Assembly: GCA_025331125.1 (NCBI GenBank)
Contig: JAOALB010000033.1
Coordinates: forward strand, 248,001-312,000
DNA from: Mycogone perniciosa
Lineage: Eukaryota; Ascomycota; Sordariomycetes; Hypocreales; Hypocreaceae
Length of the DNA stretch: 64,000 nucleotides
Direction: 5' to 3'
A program made the position numbers and the translations under genes. Every line of letters begins with the position of its first letter. The stretch's first letter is position 1. Positions 34,537 to 47,200 of this stretch are shown here, in pieces. The notes beneath the pieces are model-generated. The model was not told where the DNA came from and ran no database searches. It saw only the letters and a list, made by a program, of their open reading frames with translations.

Positions 34537-36397
34537 TGCTGCAGTACTCCGTACTCCGTACTCGTACGAATGTGCTTGTAATAACATGTCATAAATCGGC
34601 CGATCAGGGTCCTAGTTTGTTTAGTGCGGCCGTTGAGGCTTTTCTGTTACCTTGCATGAAGTATAATATACTAGCGATCATAACGGCAAGGCATTCTTGA
34701 GAATAGTCGGGGTGCAACGTGCGGACCTGACTAGTGCCTGAAAAATATGTCCAATACTAATGCCCTTGATACGATATTATCCCGAACGCCTTCTGCGCCG
34801 CATCGACGGCGGCGTTAGCAGTAGTGCTCGTACGAGTAGTGGTAGTAGTAGTAGCACGAATAGTAGAACGCGCGGCGCGGCGAGGCATGCAATCAATGCA
34901 TGGAGTATCGCAGAATCCTCGGGGCTACCGGGCTGTTTCCGCGACTCCCGCGCCAGGTTCGGCACATCTCAATGCATGCATGCAAGGGCCACCGCCAAAA
35001 TGCGAGACATTCAGGTCGGCTTTGCTACCCCTGGTCAAGCTGGGACGAGAAAAACGTGTGTCGTTCGTGTGCTGGTAAGGTTTGAAACTGCATTCTCTCA
35101 GGGTTGGCCTGACCGGAGTCGGATGGAGTCTGAAATATTATGGTTTGTGCGGATGGTTGACAAATATCTTCGAGGCTGGTGTTGTCTTCATGTTATCCGC
35201 GTGAGGAGGAATGGGACGCTTTTTGCCGCCGACCGGGGTATTATGGTTGGGGCGAGTGATCTGCAAAGTCAAGACATGGTAACAAGAGATGTTGGAGACG
35301 TCTGAGGTGGAAAAAGAAAAGGGGATGTAACCCGTTCGGCGGTACGGAGTACAGAGGATGTGCTACCTCTGGATCGAAACAATAATGATTAGATATTTAT
35401 GTGGTTTTCCTAAAACCAAAGGATGCCATCAGTAAATCCAATCATGTTAGTACATACGAATGCGTGCTCGATAGTGGTCCTCTGGATGGCCGGAGTACGG
35501 CCATTACTCCGCAAGGCTCGGAGGATATGGTATGGTCCCATCAGCTAGAAGTACTTCATGGATGTGCCGGAATGTCAAGTTCGTCCACTAGTACTATTGT
35601 TGAGTCCCAGCTCACATTGTGCAGAACTGCCTGATGCAGGTTATCATCCATGGAAACATGGGGAAGCTCCCTGTCGCTGGACGAACTCGTCAAGCATGCT
35701 GTTGAACCATCAAAGAATCGTGCGGTTCTTGGCCAGGGCTATGCAAGAATACGACTGGCCAGTATCGTGATCCGTGTCGCAGCTGGAGCCAGGGGTTTGA
35801 TATCTATGGATCAGTCAGATTCGACACGTACTCGCATGTACATACATACCCTGGTGGTTCACTGGCAAGGGAGGGTAAGCCGGAGTTTTCTGGGTCTAAC
35901 TGCAACTGCCGCTTGGTATCGCCCGGTGTAGGGATGCATGGTGCGGGAATATGGACGGAGGGCGTCCGGTCTGGTCTCTACCGCGACTCTGGTAAGCTTG
36001 AATCGACTAATATGGTCTCGACCTTTTTGGTGAATGATAATAACAATACGGAGTACGAAGTACGCTCACCAGAGATGAGATCCTAGTCTCGACTCCGGGC
36101 TTTGATCGCGTCAGTGATTTTCGGAGCTGTCATGTGTCTGCCCAACTCCAGAATACGAGCAAACGAGTTTAGACTACCGAGAGAGGGAGTGGAAAAAGAA
36201 AAAAAGAAACCATTCCTGGAACATCACAAGCCCGACCAATGAGGCTGTCAACTCTGGTTTGAGGTTGGTTCTCCACGGCCGTGTGTTATTCGGAAGAAAT
36301 GGACTATATTGGTCCATTCTTTCAAAGTCTTCTCGTTTGACGCGTTGTGATCTTTTAAAATATTAATAGAATCCGTAGTAATTCGCACCACTATTAG

Positions 36398-36411
36398 TAC
36401 GAGTACTCGTA
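36398..36411. repeat. 14-bp perfect palindrome TACGAGTACTCGTA
   Basis: ACGAGTAC variant of the family. A second cluster, GTACTACTACTCGTAGTAC, follows within 30 bp. Confidence 0.9.
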
Positions 36412-38430
36412 GTTGTTCTCGTACTACTACTCGTAGTACTTCCAAGATAAGGAGAACCGCGATGGACTGTGCGCTTCGCGGACAGCACCTGCATCTCGCG
36501 GTCTCTCGATACAGCGATCTCTCCTAGACCGTTTTTGGGGCTGACCCTAACATGTGGCCGTTGGTGGAGTTGCTCCCGAACGTTGGTTGGCTGTGGCTGA
36601 TGCCGGGAGTCGCCAAGGGACAGGGCTTGAGGACCCTAGTCAGGCCTAGTCAGGGGCAGGGAGGACTGGAGCGACGATGCGATGTAGTACTGTGCCTGGA
36701 TGTCTTGACGTGCTTGTGGTTGTTTGTCCGAAAGCGAGGTCTAGCAAAAGCTTGAGCATTGTTCCAAGCTGATGCTAAAGGCACGGAGTACCCGCAGAGA
36801 GGATTTAGGAGACACACACCCGCACATCTACTCGTACTACTCCGTGCCCGTCCAAGGGGTAGCATATCATCTTAGTGGTACGAGTATGTTCTGGTAAAGG
36901 TGCTCGGCAGCATTGTCTTGGCCCGTTACCGGAAGCATGGTTGGTCTCTCTGGCTTTTGTCGGAATCCCTCCACCGTGAAAGCTGATCCTAGGGAGTTAG
37001 CGGAAAAGCCGGTTTACCAGGTTCAACAAACTGGAATCAGATGCGTCAACCAAGACTCAGACCGCTTGCCCTGGCTGCCACGTTGGCGTCTCATCATATC
37101 CCATCTTGATCGCTACTCGTACAGGCGAAAACAAGCGAGCGACCTTGTGACGTCTGTTGAAAGGGTCTCCGTTTGATGGTGTTTTTCCTGAGACGTATGG
37201 CTGGGGAAAGGCTCGGCTGGCCAATACGACTCTGAGGTGATACGGTATACAGTGTGGGAGATGCAGATGGATAAGGGGCGCACTGTTTTTGGCTGCTTTG
37301 GGCCAGACACGACCCACTGCATGAGCCATTGGTGGGGGGCTCTAATGCAGGAACACAACGGGTCGTGTTCTGTGATATGCGAAACGCTGCTTTTTTTTTC
37401 CTCTTCTCTCTCCGTTTTTGATACTACATACTCCGTACTACGAGTACTACTTTTTTGAAGCCTCGCCGTTGGGTCTCTCCAAAGGCTTGGAACGCCAATG
37501 TGTATCCCTGAGAATGAACTACAAGGCGCGTGCCCATGTTGGCGCAGTGCTAGGAATAGGCCCAGACCAAGACAAGACATGAAAAATGTCCGAGACGACC
37601 CTGACGATACGCCTTGAACAGCCATGATGATGTCACGCCTCTCTCTAGCGTGCTGCTTCACAATGGTCGGACGGCGCTGAATCGAACCACAAGCGACGTG
37701 ACAACGGCAAAAAGCCAAATGTCACACACAACCCCCGTACCACAGCATCCCACTAAGCCGGCATGGGGCGTGTGATTATGCTAACTGGATAGAGACTGGG
37801 AACCATCCGTGCGTCGTGCTCTGGGATGCAACTCATCCGATTCGAATCGCATCGGGGCTCTCGCTCTTATGCCGACGGTCAGGATGGGGATAAGGATAAT
37901 AGGGATAGTAGTACTAGTACTCCGTACTGCCGATGAAGAGTCAATAGTACTCGTACTCCGTTAGATGCCGCATATTATGTACAAATATGGAGCTGATGAT
38001 TGCTCGTACCCTGCTTTGTTGAATGCTGTGGACTCGCGGCCTGTGCTTTGCCAATGACATCTTGCTCCAGGGGGCGGCAGCGTTTCTTGTTTGTTGGTGA
38101 TGATACTACTACTCCGTATGTCTTGATGCTTGGTTGGGTTTGGCACACCGCGGCGAGACACGGGACCGCACGAGGCATGGACCTTCACGCACATACCACT
38201 TCACTTCCGTACTACTCCTCCATACGGAGTACTCGCACCACCAACATCTGGTCTTGGATGTCTTGGACCACCCCGGCTCTGGCGTTCAAAGGTCGGTGTC
38301 CAAGTTGCGGGGATATCGGCCATCGGGGCAGGTCAGGAGAGGCTCAAAGACACATCGATAGACCGCCTGCGCTTTGCTTGAACAGATCAGCAGCTGTTGT
38401 TTGACCATCTGATCAACGGATGTTACACGT

Positions 38431-38448
38431 GTACGGAGTACTCCGTAC
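38431..38448. repeat. 18-bp perfect palindrome around TACGGAGTACTCCGTA
   Basis: GTACGGAGTACTCCGTAC reads identically on both strands. It is the longest uninterrupted palindrome of the family noticed in the window. Confidence 0.9.
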
Positions 38449-40626
38449 CGAGTATGACTATCAACACCATGCCCCATTGTCTTGGCTGAGGTACGCAACA
38501 GTGCAAGAACAACGCGTTTGTGTTGTGAACAAAGCCTTGCGAGTGTAAAAGGGGTACTATAAGCACGATATGGAATGCAGCGTGGAACATATCGACCACA
38601 GCTGAGCAACGTGCGAATACTGTCGCCCACGCACGTCGCATTCTCGCCCAAGGGCAGCTAGTAATGTGGGCGTCGTACCTTTTTGCTCTGGTGCATTAGT
38701 GGCGGCTAGGCCTGCATCCGCACTGTAACCCAAAGTACCGTGGCGCTTCTCAGTGCGTCGAGGCATGGTACCTTGCATTCTCTTTGTTCCGGCCCTGCTG
38801 CTGCGAGCTGGGCTGAATTGGGAGGATTTGGTCCATTCAGCTAAGTAACGCGACTCTGAGAAGCACGTACATACGAAGTAGGTAGTATTGCTTGTAGTAT
38901 CACCCATGTTCTCTTTGTCTACTGCTTTCTCTCTCATCCTCTTTCTCCTACTCTTCCGCACGCGCCGGAATTATAATAGAGGCGTTCCAGTAGTATGCAT
39001 CGGCGTACTCGTACCTATTTTGAAGACCAAGATACAGCTAGCCGGGATTGCTGGTCGCGTTCTGTTCGTAGTGCTAGTAATCGTACCTAGCCCAAAGGGT
39101 TCGGACGATGACGGGGCTCACGGAACTAGTAGTAGCATGTACGAGCAAACGCAGCCGTGCAAGCCCGCCCAGGCAACTCCCGTACCAGAGTCAAAATGGG
39201 ATAGGCACGGCGCGGTAAGTACGGAGGAGAAGTAGTGGATTGCGTGCGTACCTGAGGTGAGGATCTGCGCGTGCTCGACAGCCAGTACGAGGATGCCAAT
39301 CAGTGGGTGTAGGATGAGAGGAGACAGAAGGAGAAGGAGAAGGATGGGATGACTACGAGGAGACTGGCCTTGACCACCAATCCATGGGCTTTTACGACAC
39401 AGAAACCCACACATCCATCGTCATATCAGGCTGACTGGCGTGAGCACTGATGGAAATAGAGTGAGAGGAACTCCTAGCCGTAGCGCTGGTATAGATGCTG
39501 CTTTTAGAAGCGATGGAGTCTTGTACTCGGAGTGGTACTCCGTAGTAGCAGCCAGGCCAGCCAGTCAATACCAGCGCGCTACCTGATGGTGGGTGGTGTC
39601 GGGGCCAGCCACGCTTGTTCCCCGCCAGTACTCCGTTCCATGACCTCCCATCGTCCCAGTCGTCCCGTGGCCAACCAGACGCACCAATCCTCACAAGCTC
39701 TGACCACAGGGCCCATTGGCGTTGCGACCGGCGGATGCAGGGCCTTGCTGGCCAGTGCTTTTACGTGCAGCAGCACTAGGCCACAGCAAGGCGCGCGCAT
39801 GTGGGCATTGGCGTGGGCGAAAAAGCTGCCGGTCCTTGGGCGCAGGCTTGGGGGCCTACTGGGGCCTGGCCTGGAGCTGTTTGCTGGGCCGTCGCGATGC
39901 CTTTTCGCCCCAGTGCCCTCCAAGCTTCTGCGCTCACAGGGCTAGACTGGGCCACTGGCCACTGGCAGCGCTGCCTGTGCCCCCCCAGACACCCCATCCA
40001 ACTGGACCGCTGGCGTCCGACGTCTTTTTTTCCCTTTTCCTCCCTGCGTCCCCCCATCCCCGTTCCCCCCATTTTCTCTCCTCCGTCCTCCCCATCGCCA
40101 TCCTCACTGCCATTTGTCTCTCCTCCTTTTCCCTCTCTCTCTCGTGCGTTTTTCTTTCTTCACGTCGCTCTCTTAATCTTCGGCCATTTCGGTTCCCGTC
40201 ACTCCTTCCGGGACCATTACATTCTTTGGGCTTGATATCCACGGCTTTGTCCGCCATTGCTGGCCGACTCCGCCATTTCCAATTGGTCTTGAAACCTCCC
40301 TCCATATCCTTCCATCGGGATTTTGGACGACACTCATTTCAACTTCGACCCAGAAGAAGCCTTTCGCTGCATTCATTTCCTGATCTGATTTAGTATTAAC
40401 CAAGCGTTCAACCTCGTCGACACGCACCATTGCTGTACTACTCCTGCTCGTCCTGTTATTCGTCGCCTGCCCCCCTGCTCGAGCCCTGACCGTGAGAACC
40501 AACGACGACACTCTTTTCCACCTCCTCCCCTCCAACCTCAAGTCATCATCCAAGACGCGCAGTATCTGGTTAGCTTGAGATCGACCCCCTTCGATACCGA
40601 ACAATTGGTCAGACGTACCATCTACA

Positions 40627-42610
40627 ATGGCCACCGAGGTTGAGCAGCCGCTGGCGTTAGCCGCCTCGGCCGTTACGCCGGGTTCGTCCAGCCCCAATTC
40701 ATCTGTTGCCCCATTGACGGGATCGACTGCGGCCGGAACACCACCAGCATCTGCAAAGTCAACACCATCCACCAATGGGCACAGCCAATCCGCCTCCCGA
40801 CGCCCTCCCCGGAAGAGCACCTTGACGCAACAACAAAAGAATCAAAAGAGACAGAGGGCTACGCAGGACCAATTGACGACGCTGGAAATGGAGTTTAACA
40901 AGAATCCTACCCCAACCGCCACCGTCCGCGAGAGAATAGCGGAGGAGATCAACATGACCGAACGGTCTGTCCAGATCTGGTTTCAAAACAGGTATGTGGA
41001 CTCTGAACAGTCGCCTGATTCCAACCGGAACACTGACATCGGGGTAGGCGAGCCAAGATCAAGATGTTGGCAAAGAAAAGCCTAGAAACGGGTGAGGATT
41101 TCGACTCCATTCCTGAGTCAATGCGACAGTACCTAGCCATGCAGGCAATGGAGTCCGGCAAAGCTTTTGGCGGAAGTTACTTCGGCCGTACTGGCCTCCT
41201 TCCATTCGGCGGTGGTAACATGCTCTTTGGCGGTGATCAGAGCAACCAGGGCAAAGTTTGTAAGTTTTGACCATGCCGTCTTGTTAGCTAATCATCAGAC
41301 TGACTTCTGTTTGAACAGTAATCCACCACCTTACCTGTCGCTCCCTCAGCATTGGAAAGTGGACACGCGTGGGCCAGAACACGATGGATCTTATCGTCTT
41401 CTACTCGCCTGACAAGTGCATGATGACGTACTACATCAACAACGATCAGGCTGGGTATAAGATTGAATATCCCTTTTCTCACATCAAGAATATCTGGGTC
41501 GAGACTGGTGAGGACCCCAACAGGGGAGTTGAAGGCATCTTTATCGAGCTGAACCAGCCACCTTACTTCTGCATGGATACGTCCACATCGACCAGCGGTT
41601 TCACCTTTGTTGGCGACTTTACCGAAGATCAGCAAGCTTCTCAATGCTTGCTTCATCACCTCGGCGGCAACCACAAGGTCCTGTCAGGTCAAGTGGCCAA
41701 GTTGATCTCACTTGAGTCCTTCTTAAACCGCCACAACCCCAACAACATTCGCAATGTTCATCCGTACTCCGACCCTCACGCTTTGTCTGCCTCGGCACCT
41801 GTTTCGCCTACAGCGCGACCCTCATCCCAGCCAAACTTCCCGCCGCCTCATATGGGAATGGCTCAGGAGCATTGGGGTATTAGCCATATGCACTCCAGCA
41901 TGCGACCACCGCAAGGTCACAAGCGGCAACGGAGTCGCTCTGTTCCTGGACCAATTGACTTTGCCATGTTCCAGAGCCAGCCGATGCCGTCCTTTTACAT
42001 CCAACCGCCAGGGGACATGGGACCTCCTCAGCACAACCCTAACATATATGCCCCTGTGCCACAGCAACCTCAAGGACATGGACTGAGGATTGATACGCAG
42101 GCAGGATTTGGACTTGATATGAGACAGTACCCTATGTCAGCCACTACTGCTTCGCCTTCTGAGTTTCCTCCCAGTCCCGGTTTCTTTCCCCCTGGTCCCG
42201 AGCCTACCCCTCTTCCCCCGTCCAGTTATAGCACACCCTATGGCCATGCCTTCTTGTCGCCAATGGTTAACGCTGAAGGAAACATGTCCTCAGCCGTTTC
42301 GCCTCTGCCTTTTACTGGCCCTACGGAACCATCCATTGTGGAGCAATCTCCCCCCATGACTATGATGGGCCGTCCTGGCTCCTCTGGTATGTACCCTGGC
42401 CAGGATGCCTCGTGTGCCGTGTCAGAGGATGGCGGCAGTCTCAATGAGATGTATTCGAAGCATACCCTCAACCTTCCTATGCATGCACATTCTCCGGGTA
42501 GCTATGTCCAGGCGCCGCAAGGAGACCTTGACATGGATCAGTTGGTACAGTTCGACGCCGTTGATCCCTCAAGCTTATCTCCCGAGGCACTTCCACCTGT
42601 TCCTCAATAA
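40627..42610 (+). CDS. Homeobox transcription factor
   Basis: Exons 40627-40991, 41048-41259 and 41319-42610 give 622 aa. The introns are 56 and 59 nt; the first splits an Arg codon inside the third homeodomain helix and restores WFQNRRAKIKM (W118, N121). Residues about 62-125 form the homeodomain ([31 protein letters not shown]). The second intron restores [35 protein letters not shown], the start of a conserved fungal-specific domain at about 192-310 whose role is not known to me. The rest is Pro/Ser/Gln-rich and probably activating. A nuclear DNA-binding regulator is the secure part. I recall similar Aspergillus proteins being labelled RfeB, but this was not checked. The long leader and 6-kb upstream gap suggest elaborate regulation. 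Confidence 0.9.
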
Positions 42611-44237
42611 CCTAAGGAATGAAAGATGTCATTTTTAGTTCTGGGCCTTTAGCTTTAGCTGCCTTTGTGATGCGGCGCAAGATTGGTTTTTTTGGTGATC
42701 ATTTACCACGGGGGGGGGGCGTTTTTTGGCAACTTATACCACTGGGGGACTTTGCGTGTTTTCTTCTAACTGGACATCTTCGCTCTCACCTCACTACAGA
42801 GTCGTTTGTTTTGCTGGTACCGGCGGTGTAACATGTTTGGCTTGACCTACTCTATGCCTCCACCATGGCGGCCATGATGAATCTGCATGATGATATACTT
42901 CTTCAGCATCGGTTATGCGTGTCCGGAACAGCGATCGTACAAGTTCCTTTTTTGCGTGCGGAATTTTTGATCATTTTTTCTACCGCTCGCATGTTCGTAT
43001 ATGTTTGGTGGCCACTTTCTTTGGGGATCGATTGTTAACTCTTTATTTCTTGTCCTCTTTCTATTTTTTTTGGCCACCTCGCTCTTGATTTCTTTAGGAG
43101 CGAGCGGCTACCATACATCCCTCGGTCCTAATTCTGCTATGCGCATATTCCGATAATAGGGGGATCTTTCTTTTTTTCTCCTTTCGCGTCTTCATGTCTG
43201 CAATTGGAAGATAGCCCAGGAGGCTTCGGCTCAAGTCGTTTGGATTCTTAATGGAAAACTCAGGAGGTCAAGACATGCGTTATCAGGAGGTGGGAGACCT
43301 AAAAATATGGCAGTGGAGAGGCTGATGAAGACTTGGTCGCTACTCGGAATTGAAGTGCGATCGGGAACGGACTGCAATCTCACTAGGCAACTTGACGGTG
43401 ACCATGGATATGGCACCGTTTGATGGGCCTAAATCAAATTTTGCAATACTATCGTTTTGGATGTCCAAGCTGGGCTGTACCTAGACTTGCTTTATGTTGC
43501 GCTGTGAAGTCTGTACTTTGTAGATGGCTCTGACTCGATTATGTCCATTATTAGGATATTACTCCGCGCGCCGCGCACCGTCTTAGATGTGGACGGCATC
43601 TCCGTAGTATTTGGGGCTGAGTGGCGGAAATCCCACAGACTGGACGCTCTTCTAGGGATAGCTTGCGCCTCGCGATGTAGCATAAGGTACGAGCACTCCG
43701 TACATAGGATTGGTTACTAATGAGAACTCATATCAGGGTCGGTGTCTATTTGTCCGGCAGTCGACTGCTCTATTTATTTTTGACTCATGAAATCGTTAGA
43801 AATACGCAGTACCAAATCGAACTTGTTGCTGTGAAAGTTGTGGAACATGAGTTTCTGTAGATTCACATACAGCCTATGCACATGGCTGATAGGATTCGAC
43901 TCTAGCTACTCCGTAATACTAGACGAAAGAGTCATAGTATTAGGCACTCCGCAAGGCTCGTAAAATGATACCAAGTTAGTATAGAAAGTTGGTGCGTGCA
44001 TGTCAGCAATTGCGCCACTCCACGCTCCTCGCCTTCTCGGTCTGTTACAAATACTTGAAGTCCAACCGCTGTACTTATCGCACCTAGTGCCCCAACTATT
44101 ACAGATCATTTCGTCGTTGCTTTACCTTCCCATTTCTGCCCCTATGTTTCATCAACTCTCTGTTCTGCTTGTGTATTTGCAGTAGCATTTCGTCTCAGAT
44201 GTCGCCTACCCAATAATGCTGAGACACCTATGGTGAC
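42611..44237. other. Intergenic
   Basis: Long T-rich 3' region of the homeobox gene, scattered TACTCCGTA copies (43608, 43690, 43906), and the promoter of the flippase gene. No gene seen. Confidence 0.6.
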
Positions 44238-47200
44238 ATGACAAACGCCACACCGGAGAAGCCTCGGACGGGGCTGTGGCTTGGGGATGACGACGACAGC
44301 CATAGCCGCCAAGACGATCGGAGCGAAGATGGGCAGAGGGATCGAGACGCAACCGCCATCAACGAGCGCTCTCCCCTAGCGGCGACGACAGAACGGCAAG
44401 CGAGTTCCTGGCGGTCGCATACCAATTCTGGTGTCGGCGTGGTGGATGAATTGTCTTTGCTGTTCTCGAGGAGGTCGCTGGTCGACCAGGCTGGTGAGAC
44501 ATCGCGATTCAGCCAAGACCACGAAGACGTGCAGCCAGGGCTCTTTGTGGGGACAATGGCTCAGCAACAGCCCCGGAAGAGTGCGCCGGACGGTCTGAAG
44601 AGCGCTGCGACCGTCTATATCGCAGAAGCGACATCAGACATTGGCAAAGAGTCCGCGCCACTCAAGCAAAAGATTGCCTACGCTTACCAAAAACTGCTCA
44701 TAGAAGGAATACTTCGTCGCAAGCCGCTTCTGCCGTCCAAAGATGGTCGCCACATCCCTCTCAACCCGCCGCATGTCGGCCCCGGTGGCCTGGTCGATGT
44801 GCGCAGCAATAAGCCGTATATAAGCAACTTTATTCGTTCGAGTCGCTACACTGTCTGGGATTTCTTACCGAAGCAGCTTATCTTTCAGTTCAGCAAGTTG
44901 GGCAATTTCTACTTCCTTGTTATGGGCACGGTGCAGGCGATTCCTGGGATAAGCACTGTTGGCAGATGGACGACGTTGGGCCCTCTGGCCGGCTTCGTGG
45001 CGTTTAGCATGGCCAAGGAGGGCTATGATGACTACAGGCGTTATCAGTTGGACAAATCCGAGAATCGGAGCTTGACGTGGATTTTGACCCATGGGGTGAG
45101 GAAGGGCTGTGAGAAGCCCCGGATGGGTGGCTTGAGAAACTGGGCTGCGAAATACAGGAGAGTGCAGGAGGCAGATGAGGATGTCATGTTGCAAGACCTC
45201 GAAGACGGCTCATTTATTAAACAAGATGAGGCCAATGACTGGATGAATGTCCAATGGCAGCATGTTCAGGTTGGTGATGTTGTCCGCCTGCATCGCGATG
45301 ATGCTGTTCCTGCAGATATGGTCTTGCTTCATGCTACAGGTCCGAACGGCATTGCTTATATCGAGACGATGGCCCTTGATGGCGAGACGAACCTCAAGGC
45401 TAAACAGGCCTGTCCCCTACTCGCCAAGAGATGCAGTACCACCGACAGCCTCAGGGCAACTCAAGCCACTGTGGTGTCTGAGAATCCGAATATCGACTTA
45501 TACGGCTACGACGGAAAAGTCACGGTTAATGGTGAGACGCTACCTCTATCGCTCAATAACGTCGTTTACCGCGGCTCTATCCTCCGAAACACCAGCATGG
45601 CCATCGGGCTCGTCATCAACTCCGGCGAGGAGTGCAAGATTCGCATGAATGCGACCAAGAACGTCCACACGAAGAGCCCGGCCATCCAGTCACTTATCAA
45701 CATGATGGTGCTTTTCCAGATTTGCATCGTTATCATGCTTGCCGTTGGGTTGACGATTGGCTACTACGTATCGGAGCATCGCGTGCTGAACAAATCATTC
45801 TACCTCGTCTCCAAGGGCTTGTACGATGCAAACGTACCGTTTAAGGATCTCTTCTTTGGGCATTTGATCATGTTCAACACATTGATCCCGCTGTCACTGT
45901 ACGTCAGCTTGGAGATCATCAAGCTTGGACAGCTGGTCATGTTGCAGGACGAGGGTATGTATGACCCTGTTACAGATACTCCCATGGTGGCAAACACATC
46001 GACCATTTTGGAGAACCTGGGCCAGGTTACTCATGTGTTTTCGGATAAAACTGGTACCCTGACGGAGAACATGATGCGCTTTCGCAAAATGAGCGTCGCC
46101 GGCGTTGCTTTCCTCCATGACATGGATATGCAGACGAATGAATACGTCCATGACAAGAAGGGGAAACAGGCAGTGCGAATACAGCAATTGGAAACGATAC
46201 CATTGGAAGACGATGAGGCTTTTGATCGGAATCGTCCAGGGCCTCCCAGACGGGCCTCTGTCTCCCAGTGGAAATCATCGGTTCGTCCGAACGAAGAACC
46301 CGAGATGAAAACCGAGGAACTTCTCGATTATATCCGCCAAAGGCCAAACACGACGTTTTCACGGAAGGCCAAGCATTTTCTGCTCTGCATTGCCCTCTGC
46401 CATACTTGCCTGCCCGAAGTCAAGGATGGTGGCGAGATCGAGTATCAAGCTGCTTCTCCTGACGAATTGGCGCTGGTAGAGGCTGCACGGGACCTGGGCT
46501 ATTTGCTGATTGACCGACCGGCTCAGTGTATCACGCTGCAGCTGCGTGACGCCGATGGTACCCTAACGACGGAGACATATCAGGTATTGGACGTCATTGA
46601 GTTCAGTAGCAAAAGAAAGCGCATGTCAATCATCCTCAGAATGCCTGATGGTCGAATCGGTGTTTTCTGCAAGGGGGCTGATAATGTCATAATGTCACGT
46701 CTGAAGCTCACCCATCTGGCTGAGCAAAAGGCCAAGGATATCAACCGCAGAGCAAGCATACGGAAGACCTTTGAACAGGATAAAGCCATTCGCCGAATGA
46801 GTATGCAAATTAGTACAAAGAACACACCACGAAACAGCATTGCTTTAAAACGGGCAGGTTCCACCGATAGACTCGAGAGTCTGAGACGAAGCATTGGTAG
46901 GCGTTCTACCGACCTCAATAGACTCTCACAAGCTGAGGGCGTTGCGTCGTGGCTCCACATGCGGCAGACGGAGGAGATACCGGCCCCTCGAGAATCAGTT
47001 GACTTGTTACGGAATCCGAGGCAGAGCCTCAGTCGTGTGACATCGGTTGACAACTTGGATGCTAGAATTGACGAGTCTGTGGCAGCAAACGAGGGGACAG
47101 TCTTTGAGAAGTGTTTCCAACACGTTGACGATTTCGCTTCGGAAGGGCTTCGGACCTTGTTATATGCCTACCGATACATCGATGAGGATACGTATGCTCA

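Larger units (their letters stand above)
34537..40626. other. 6.1-kb gene desert upstream of the homeobox gene
   Basis: No supportable gene despite many short open frames; none shows a domain, introns or coding-like composition. It contains about fifteen copies of the TACGGAGTAC family, including palindromes at 36398-36411 and 38431-38448, a GC-rich block at about 39600-39990, and a long pyrimidine tract at 40020-40200 that is probably the leader of the homeobox transcript. It may be an extended regulatory region or hold an unannotated non-coding transcript. Confidence 0.6.

Noticed and set aside
34760..35305. 181-aa open frame on the plus strand
   Set aside because: Contains Ser runs from a GTAGTA repeat and random-looking sequence; no splice or family support.
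39716..40393. 225-aa GC-rich frame in the homeobox upstream region
   Set aside because: Cys/Arg/Leu/Ser-rich translation of GC-rich and CT-tract DNA; no Met-initiated conserved domain; more likely leader or regulatory DNA.
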